Source of the DNA: Bradyrhizobium diazoefficiens
GTDB taxonomy: Bacteria > Pseudomonadota > Alphaproteobacteria > Rhizobiales > Xanthobacteraceae
NCBI RefSeq assembly: GCF_016616885.1
Contig: NZ_CP067102.1
Coordinates: 5,546,501 to 5,610,500, forward strand
Direction: 5' to 3'
DNA length: 64,000 nucleotides
Shown here: one piece after another, positions 58,645 to 64,000 of the stretch
Layout: each line of letters begins with the position of its first letter
How positions within the stretch are numbered: position 1 is the stretch's first letter
Notes under the pieces: generated by a model
Databases searched by the model: none
Seen by the model: the letters and a program-made list of their open reading frames with translations, nothing else
Told to the model about the DNA's origin: nothing
Position numbers and translations under genes: made by a program

Positions 58645-59445
58645 TTACGCCTTAGGCGTCGAACCGCCTGCGGCCCCCGACCTGGCAGGCCTGCGCCGGT
58701 TCCGCGTTTTCGGCGGCGGTGCGGCAGCGGGCTTGACCCGAATCCGCATCGAGCGGCCCTTCGGCTCATCGATCTCGAACGAATTCGTCTTTCGCACGAG
58801 GTCACTCAGCTTGCGGAAGCCAAAGGTCCTCGGATCGAAATCGGAAGCCAGATTGGCGAGCTGCCGGCCGACTTCTCCGAGCGTGACCCAGCCGTCCTCG
58901 CTCTCCATCTGGGTGATGACCTTCTTGATGATGGGGGTCGCGGCATCGTGCGGCTGAAGCGATGTTGATCGTAACGCGGCGTCCTGGGTGTTCGCCGGGG
59001 CTGCAAGCAGGTTCTCCGTGTAAACGAACCGTCGGCAGGCCTGACGGAAGCTTTCCGGTGTCTTGTGTTCGCCGAAGCCAAAAACATCGACGCCCTGTTC
59101 CCGGATGCGGGCGGCGAGCCTGGTGAAGTCGCTATCGGACGACACCAGGCAGAAGCCATCGAACCGGCCGCTGTGAAGCAGATCCATTGCGTCGATGACG
59201 AGCGTTATGTCCGACGCATTCTTTCCCGTCGTATAGGCGAATTGCTGCTGCGGGATGATGGCGTGTTTCGACAGGATATCGGCCCAGGCCCTGGATCGCG
59301 CATTGGAGAAATCCCCGTAGATGCGGCGAACACTGGCTTCGCCGATCTTGGCAATCTCCTCGAACAGACCATCGGCGATCTTCGCGGAGGCATTGTCGGC
59401 ATCGATCAGAACGGCGAGACGGGGCGAACGGAGCTCAGACGGCAT
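58645..59445 (-). CDS. NYN-domain (LabA/DUF88) protein with C-terminal OST-HTH/LOTUS domain
   Basis: A 266-residue putative RNA-processing protein. The NYN nuclease-like domain is residues about 8-150, with acidic residues in LIDADNAS, the GKNASDITLVIDAMDLLHSG motif and LVSSDSDFTRLAARIREQG. A LOTUS/OST-HTH module follows (about 170-245; KVITQMESEDGWVTLGEVGRQL), then a basic Arg/Pro-rich tail. NYN proteins of this type act on RNA in several systems, but targets here are unknown. ATG 59445 was chosen over TTG 59457. The start region is within an inverted repeat. Confidence 0.85.
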   Translation of the reverse strand: MPSELRSPRLAVLIDADNASAKIADGLFEEIAKIGEASVRRIYGDFSNARSRAWADILSKHAIIPQQQFAYTTGKNASDITLVIDAMDLLHSGRFDGFCLVSSDSDFTRLAARIREQGVDVFGFGEHKTPESFRQACRRFVYTENLLAAPANTQDAALRSTSLQPHDAATPIIKKVITQMESEDGWVTLGEVGRQLANLASDFDPRTFGFRKLSDLVRKTNSFEIDEPKGRSMRIRVKPAAAPPPKTRNRRRPARSGAAGGSTPKA

Positions 59446-59452
59446 GACATTC

Positions 59453-59530
59453 CCCAAAAAGGACGCGACAACGGTGAATGGATATACCGATGTCGAGGCT
59501 CTTGCCGCCAGAGCTGATTTCCTTTTTGGG
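59453..59530 (-). promoter_or_regulatory. Long-arm inverted repeat in the leader of the NYN gene
   Basis: Perfect 11-base arms CCCAAAAAGGA (59453-59463) and TCCTTTTTGGG (59520-59530) enclose 56 bases that include a smaller GCTCT/AGAGC hairpin. On the minus strand the 3' arm ends in GGG, part of the GGGGA ribosome site upstream of ATG 59445. Confidence 0.45.
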
Positions 59531-59552
59531 CGCGATGGAGCGCAAACCTGGC

Positions 59553-60380
59553 TCAGCCCGGGTTCACGCCCCCAAGCGCAGCTGTCAACTCCGCAGCGAC
59601 CTCGCGTACCACGCGGCCGATCTCCGGCAAGCGGGCATCGGTGACGCGGCTGGTCAGGCCCGAGACGGAGATCGCGGCCAGCGGCTCGGCAAGCGCGTTA
59701 TAGACGACGGCAGCGACGCAGCGCAGGCCCGCCTCGGCCTCTTCGTCGTCCACCGCAAAACCCTGCTTTCGGATCGTCGCGAGTTCCTTGAACAGGTCGC
59801 TCGGCCGCACGATGGATTTTTCCGTCAGCCTAGGCATGCCGTGATGGCGGATGACGGCGCCGACATCCTCGTCGGAATAGGTCGCAAGCACGGCCTTGCC
59901 GACGCCTGAGGTTACCATGGCGACGCGGCCGCCGACCTTGGTCAGCGAGCGCATGATCTCGCGGCTCTCCATGCGGGTCAGCACGATGATGAATTCGTCG
60001 TCGACGACCGCAAGATTGGCGGTCTCGCGCGTGAGATCGCGCAGCTTGCGCAAATAAGGAATCGCCTGCGCCGTGAAATTGCGCCGCCGCGCAAAGCTGG
60101 CGCCCACCGTAAAACTGCGCACGCCAACATGCCATTTGGATTCGGCGCGGTCGAACTGCACGAAGCGGCGGCTTTCCAGCGTCGCCAGCAGGCGGTGCAC
60201 GGTCGAGGCCGACAGGCCGGTGCGGACGGCGAGATCGCTGAGGCGATAGCCCTTGTCGTCCTCGGCCAGCGTCTCGATGATCGACAGCGCGCGGTCGACC
60301 GACTGCACGCCGCCGTCACGATCGGCCTCCGATGCCGATCGTGCTTCGAGCGATTTACGCCTGATCACGTTCTTGCCCAT
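59553..60380 (-). CDS. IclR-family transcriptional regulator
   Basis: A 275-residue regulator. The winged helix is at about residues 25-85 (VQSVDRALSIIETLAEDDKGYRLSDLAVRTGLSASTVHRLLATLESRRF), followed by the IclR effector domain (VGVRSFTVGASFARRRNF, GKAVLATYSDEDVGAVIR, GFAVDDEEAEAGLRCVAAVVYN). It is on the same strand as ade and gcl, and separated by the NYN gene. It may regulate glyoxylate genes, given its family (AllR, GclR) and the dyad before gcl. This is inferred. Confidence 0.88.
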   Translation of the reverse strand: MGKNVIRRKSLEARSASEADRDGGVQSVDRALSIIETLAEDDKGYRLSDLAVRTGLSASTVHRLLATLESRRFVQFDRAESKWHVGVRSFTVGASFARRRNFTAQAIPYLRKLRDLTRETANLAVVDDEFIIVLTRMESREIMRSLTKVGGRVAMVTSGVGKAVLATYSDEDVGAVIRHHGMPRLTEKSIVRPSDLFKELATIRKQGFAVDDEEAEAGLRCVAAVVYNALAEPLAAISVSGLTSRVTDARLPEIGRVVREVAAELTAALGGVNPG

Positions 60381-60402
60381 CGCGACCTGCCGCTTTGGCT
60401 GG

Positions 60403-60504
60403 CGTCATCCCGGGGCGCGCGTGAGCGCGAACTTTGGTGCGCAATTGCGCACCGGAGAATCTCGAGATCCCGGGTTCGACGCTTCGCGCCGCCCCGGGAT
60501 GACA
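60403..60504. repeat. Palindromic intergenic repeat pair (BIME-like)
   Basis: CGTCATCCCGGGG at one end and CCCCGGGATGACAGG at the other, with GCGCGCGTGAGCGCG and GGTGCGCAATTGCGCACC hairpins between. It separates the acyl-CoA ligase stop from the IclR gene, same type as at 30.6 kb. Confidence 0.65.
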
Positions 60505-60517
60505 GGAGAGTTTACGC

Positions 60518-62647
60518 TCAGAGCAGGCCCGCGCCGCGCGCCCACTTGTACTTGGCGCCGAGCACCTCGACCGGCAGCTCGGTCGAATAGGCATAGGCCG
60601 GGATGCCGTTCTGGTAGAGATATTCGGCGGCTTCCTCGACCTCGACGTCGCCGGCGAGCGAGGCCACGATCGGCTTCACGAAGCCCTTGGCCTCCATCTC
60701 CTTCTTCACCTCGACCATGTTGCGGGCGAACACCATCGGCGGCGTGACGATGGTGTGCCAGTAGCCGAGGATCAGCGAGTGGATGCGCTCGTCCGTCAAA
60801 CCGAGCTTCACCGTGTTGACGTAGGTGATCGGCGGCTCGCCGCCAGTGATATCCACAGGATTTCCGGCCGCGCCGAACGGCGGGATGAACTTGCGGAAGG
60901 CCGCATCCAGATCCGGCGGCATCGACATCAGCGACAGGCCGTTGTCGACGCAGGAGTCCGACAGCAGCACGCCCGAGCCACCCGCACCGGTGATGATCAG
61001 CACGTTCTCACCCTTCGGCGTCGGCAGCACCGGCACGCCGCGGGCGAATTCCAGCAGCTGACGCAAGCTGCGGGCGCGGATCACGCCGGACTGCGCCAGC
61101 ACGTCCTCGTAGATCTTGTCGTTACCAGCGAGCGCGCCGGTGTGCGACGAAGCCGCCTTCGCGCCGGCCGAGGTGCGGCCGGCCTTGAGCACGATCACCG
61201 GCTTCTTCTTGGAGACGCGCTTGGCGGCTTCGGCAAAAGCGCGACCGTCCTTGAGGTCTTCGCAGTGCTGCGCGATCAGGTTCGTGTTCGGATCCTGCTC
61301 GAAGAAGGCAAGCAGATCGTCTTCGTCGATGTCGGACTTGTTGCCGAGGCCGACGATCGCCGACACACCCATTTTCGCCGAGCGCGAAAAACCGATGATG
61401 GCCATGCCGATACCGCCCGACTGCGACGACAGAGCCGCGTGGCCCTTGACGTCATAGGCGGTGCAGAAGGTCGCGCAGAGATTGGCGGGCGTATAATAGA
61501 AGCCGTAGATGTTCGGCCCCATCAGGCGGATGTCATACTTCTTGCCGACTTCGACGATCTCGGCCTGCAGCTCCGGCGCGCCGGCTTCGGCGAAGCCAGA
61601 CGGGATCAGCACCGCGCCCGGGATCTTCTTCTCGCCGCATTCGGTGAGTGCCGCGGCCACAAACTTCGCGGGGATCGCAAACACCGCGGTGTCGATGACG
61701 CCCGGCACGTCCTTGACGCTCTTGTACGCCTTGTAGCCGAGGATCTCGGGGGCCTTGGGATGGATCGGGTAGATCTCGCCTTTGTAGCCGCCATTGATGA
61801 GGTTCTTCATCACGGAGTTGCCGATCTTGCCATCCTCCGCGGAGGCGCCGACCACGGCGACCGCCTTCGGCTGCATGATGCGGCTCATTGCCGCGACGAT
61901 CTCGTCGGTCGGGCGCGGCTTCGGCTTGGGCTTGTAGGCGAAGTCGACGACGACGCGCACGTCGGCTGCAATGGCGTCCTTTGCGGTGGCGAAGACAGGA
62001 TTGAGGTCGAGCTCGACCATCTCAGGGAAATCAGTGACGAGCTGCGAGACCTTGACGATGACGTCGGCGAGCGCCGTGCGGTTCACCGGCTCGCCGCCGC
62101 GAACGCCCTTCAGAATCTCGTGCGCCTGGATGCCGTCGAGCATCGAGAGCGCGTCTTCCCTGGTCGCGGGCGCGAGGCGGAAGGTGATGTCCTTCAGCAC
62201 TTCGACAAGCACGCCGCCGAGGCCGAAAGCGACCAGCTTGCCAAACGAGCCGTCGGTGATCGAGCCGACGATGACTTCGGTGCCGCCGGCCAGCATCTGC
62301 TGCACCTGGATGCCCTCGATCTTGGCATCGGCCTTGTACTTCTTGGCGTTGCCGAGAATGGTCTCGTAGGCCTTCTCGGCATCCTGTGCCGTCTTGACGC
62401 CGACGATGACGCCGCCGGCCTCGGTCTTGTGGAGAATGTCCGGCGAGACGATTTTCATCACCACCGGAAAGCCCATCGCGGACGCCATCTTGCCGGCCTC
62501 GCCGGCCGACTTCGCCACGCCCTCTTTCGGCACCGGAATGCCGTAGGCGTCGCAGACCACCTTGCCTTCCGGGGCGGTCAGGCTGGTGCGGTTGTCGGCC
62601 TTGACCTGGTCAAGGACCTTGCGGACGACGTCTTTGGAATTGGACAT
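60518..62647 (-). CDS. ADP-forming acyl-CoA ligase (acetate/oxalate-CoA ligase family)
   Basis: A 709-residue fusion of the ATP-grasp (beta) and CoA-ligase (alpha) parts of NDP-forming acyl-CoA synthetases. The ATP-grasp domain comes first (about residues 20-230: VVMKIVSPDILHKTEAGGV). The CoA-binding Rossmann domain follows (about 265-355; KAVAVVGASAEDGKIGNSVMKNLINGGYKGEIYP). The ligase domains hold the likely phospho-His in SSHTGALAGNDKIYE. The beta-alpha order is the usual one for this bacterial group. It is divergent from a GntR gene followed by oxalyl-CoA decarboxylase, so oxalate or formate is a plausible acid, a proposal based on context. Confidence 0.85.
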   Translation of the reverse strand: MSNSKDVVRKVLDQVKADNRTSLTAPEGKVVCDAYGIPVPKEGVAKSAGEAGKMASAMGFPVVMKIVSPDILHKTEAGGVIVGVKTAQDAEKAYETILGNAKKYKADAKIEGIQVQQMLAGGTEVIVGSITDGSFGKLVAFGLGGVLVEVLKDITFRLAPATREDALSMLDGIQAHEILKGVRGGEPVNRTALADVIVKVSQLVTDFPEMVELDLNPVFATAKDAIAADVRVVVDFAYKPKPKPRPTDEIVAAMSRIMQPKAVAVVGASAEDGKIGNSVMKNLINGGYKGEIYPIHPKAPEILGYKAYKSVKDVPGVIDTAVFAIPAKFVAAALTECGEKKIPGAVLIPSGFAEAGAPELQAEIVEVGKKYDIRLMGPNIYGFYYTPANLCATFCTAYDVKGHAALSSQSGGIGMAIIGFSRSAKMGVSAIVGLGNKSDIDEDDLLAFFEQDPNTNLIAQHCEDLKDGRAFAEAAKRVSKKKPVIVLKAGRTSAGAKAASSHTGALAGNDKIYEDVLAQSGVIRARSLRQLLEFARGVPVLPTPKGENVLIITGAGGSGVLLSDSCVDNGLSLMSMPPDLDAAFRKFIPPFGAAGNPVDITGGEPPITYVNTVKLGLTDERIHSLILGYWHTIVTPPMVFARNMVEVKKEMEAKGFVKPIVASLAGDVEVEEAAEYLYQNGIPAYAYSTELPVEVLGAKYKWARGAGLL

Positions 62648-62803
62648 AGGCTTCTCCCTTGACCTTCAGTTCTTGCTTTGCAAAGCGCGCGTGATGCGCC
62701 TGCCCGTGATACTTGCCATCGCTGCGCTTTGTTCCGCGCTGCGGAACGGAGCGGCGAAATGCCCTTGATTACTCCGTCAGCTTGGATCAAAAATGGCTAG
62801 CGA

Positions 62804-62820
62804 TGGCATTTGGTATGCCA
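62804..62820. promoter_or_regulatory. Operator 1 between acyl-CoA ligase and GntR
   Basis: TGGCATTTGGTATGCCA, arms TGGCAT and ATGCCA. It is identical to operator 2 apart from one spacer base. On the minus strand TTGACA lies ten bases upstream (62836-62831), so the operator falls in the ligase promoter. Confidence 0.75.
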
Positions 62821-62884
62821 GAAGCCAACTTGTCAAGTCAGAGCGCCACTTAGAACGCCGCAAAAAATAGCCAGCTTGACATTC

Positions 62885-62901
62885 TGGCATGTGGTATGCC
62901 A
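62885..62901. promoter_or_regulatory. Operator 2 in the GntR promoter
   Basis: TGGCATGTGGTATGCCA, the same dyad as operator 1, 81 bases away. TTGACA at 62876-62881 precedes it by three bases, so the site sits within the gntR promoter, consistent with autoregulation. The remaining bases of 62648-62956 hold no gene. Confidence 0.75.
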
Positions 62902-62956
62902 AAAACTTTCCAGCAATATTCCTGTAAAAGACGACTCCCACTGGAGGAGAATCGTC

Positions 62957-63688
62957 GTGTCACTGCGGAAACCAACCAAGGCGTTGCCGAACATGGCCGA
63001 GGCAGACATCGCAATCGTTCGTATTGCCCCGGAGAGCAGCTTCAAGAACAAGGCGTATGACGCCTTGAAGGAAGCCATCCTCAAGATGGACATCTACTCG
63101 ACGCCCGAGCCGGTGATGCTCGACGAGCGCGCGTTGTCGGAACGCCTGGGTGTCAGCCGCACGCCGATCCGCGAAGCGATCGCGATGCTCGAGCAGGACG
63201 GTTTCGTGAAGACCGTGCCGCGCCGTGGCATCATGGTGGTGCGCCGGACCAAGAGCGAGATCGTCGACATGATCCGCGCCTGGGCGGCGCTGGAGAGCAT
63301 GGCGGCGCGCCTCATCACCACCACCGCGCGCAAGAAAGACATCTCGGCGCTGCGCGACTTCTTCAAGGATTTCGGCAAGGACCGCCTGCCCGAGGATCAC
63401 GTCGAAGAATACTCGCGCGCCAACATCGCCTTCCACCAGGCGCTGATCTCGTTGTCGGAATCGCCGGTGCTGGTCGATCTCACCAACGATCTTCTGTTGC
63501 ACGTGCGCGGCTATCGCCAGCTGACGATCGGACGCAAGGACCGCACCGCGACGTCGCTGCCCGAGCATCTCGGCATGATCGAAGCGCTCGAGGCACGCGA
63601 CACCGAGCTCGCCGAGAAGCGCGCCCGCGACCACACCCTTGGCCTTGCCGCTTACGTCGAAGCGCACGGCCAGGAACTCTTCACCTAG
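62957..63688 (+). CDS. GntR-family (FadR subfamily) transcriptional regulator
   Basis: A 243-residue regulator. Start is GTG 62957, with GGAGGAG seven bases upstream; ATG 62993 is an alternative. The winged helix (about residues 30-90) includes LDERALSERLGVSRTPIREAIAMLEQDGFVKTVPRRGIMVV, followed by the FCD effector domain (MIRAWAALESMAARLIT, ANIAFHQALISLSESPVLVDL). It is next to two copies of one dyad, one overlapping each divergent promoter, so it is predicted to control itself and the acyl-CoA ligase, and perhaps oxc downstream. The ligand is unknown. Confidence 0.92.
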   Translation: MSLRKPTKALPNMAEADIAIVRIAPESSFKNKAYDALKEAILKMDIYSTPEPVMLDERALSERLGVSRTPIREAIAMLEQDGFVKTVPRRGIMVVRRTKSEIVDMIRAWAALESMAARLITTTARKKDISALRDFFKDFGKDRLPEDHVEEYSRANIAFHQALISLSESPVLVDLTNDLLLHVRGYRQLTIGRKDRTATSLPEHLGMIEALEARDTELAEKRARDHTLGLAAYVEAHGQELFT

Positions 63689-63763
63689 CAACCTTCACCA
63701 GAAGGGCGAAGCACTCGCCCCCCAAAGCCTAAACGGCATCTTGAGACCAGGGAGACAAGGCCC

Positions 63764-64000
63764 ATGCTGAACACCGCGACCAAGTCCGAAGCACCGGGCA
63801 CCGAGCAGGAACTGACGGATGGCTTCCATCTCGTCATCGACGCGCTCAAGCTGAACGGCATCAACACCATCTATAATGTGCCGGGCATCCCGATCACGGA
63901 TTTGGGCCGCATGGCGCAGGCCGAAGGCATTCGCGTGATCTCCTTCCGCCACGAGCAGAACGCCGGTTACGCCGCAGGCATCGCCGGCTATCTGACCAAG
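63764..64000 (+). CDS. oxc: Oxalyl-CoA decarboxylase, 5' part only
   Basis: The first 79 residues of a TPP-dependent enzyme that decarboxylates oxalyl-CoA to formyl-Co[21 protein letters not shown], then [20 protein letters not shown] and [19 protein letters not shown], match Oxc, with Glu64 as the cofactor-activating glutamate. It is the start of a protein normally about 570 aa and is cut only by the window edge. GGGAG precedes the ATG. It starts 75 bases after the GntR gene, on the same strand, and is likely in its operon. Confidence 0.92.
   Translation, partial: MLNTATKSEAPGTEQELTDGFHLVIDALKLNGINTIYNVPGIPITDLGRMAQAEGIRVISFRHEQNAGYAAGIAGYLTK

Overview
The window looks like chromosome of a slow-growing rhizobium, most probably Bradyrhizobium. 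This is an inference from high GC, many ABC sugar and peptide importers, dispersed palindromic intergenic repeats, a REP-associated tyrosine transposase, exported DUF1236 and GYD proteins, and oxalyl-CoA decarboxylase. No rRNA, tRNA or CRISPR array was seen. Nearly all of it is metabolic and transport genes, mostly in operons on the minus strand.

Region by region. 1-2.9 kb: late cobalamin assembly (cbiB divergent from cobP-cobS-bluB). 2.9-3.6 kb: a RAYT gene bracketed by inverted copies of its palindrome. 3.6-6.3 kb: a LysR regulator divergent from a ring-cleaving dioxygenase and esterase pair resembling the quinone-resistance genes mhqO and mhqD. 6.3-11.1 kb: a corA remnant, a secreted hydrolase, a complete group II intron, and an IS4-family element that has split a transcription terminator. 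11.1-18.1 kb: an amidase plus oligopeptide ABC importer operon. 18.2-27.7 kb: a polyol catabolic operon (SmoEFGK-type importer, SDR dehydrogenase, FGGY and PfkB kinases, SorC-family regulator, HAD phosphatase). 27.8-41.7 kb: two monosaccharide ABC importers (GguAB-ChvE type and YtfQRT-YjfF type) flanking aldose epimerase, aldose 1-dehydrogenase, lactonase and a GntR regulator, with a XylX-type 2-keto-3-deoxypentonate dehydratase upstream. Together these form most of an oxidative, non-phosphorylating pentose/galactose route; the sugar-acid dehydratase and the final aldehyde dehydrogenase are not in the window.

41.8-50.9 kb is mixed: a YeiH exporter, ald with a divergent Lrp regulator, a GYD protein, a large PLP-dependent amino-acid decarboxylase behind a strong leader hairpin, a GNAT acetyltransferase, an orphan FlgC-like protein and a 2-hydroxyacid dehydrogenase. 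51.1-64 kb is C2/C3 acid metabolism: a split TPP-dependent decarboxylase, gcl-hyi-glxR (glyoxylate to glycerate), adenine deaminase, an IclR regulator, an ADP-forming acyl-CoA ligase, a GntR regulator with two identical-type operators, and the start of oxalyl-CoA decarboxylase.

The most unusual observations are an IS and a group II intron both targeting one terminator, a 96-nt leader whose nested stems hide the ribosome binding site of a DUF1236 gene, and the duplicated operator between the acyl-CoA ligase and its GntR regulator. No wholly new multi-gene system was recognised.
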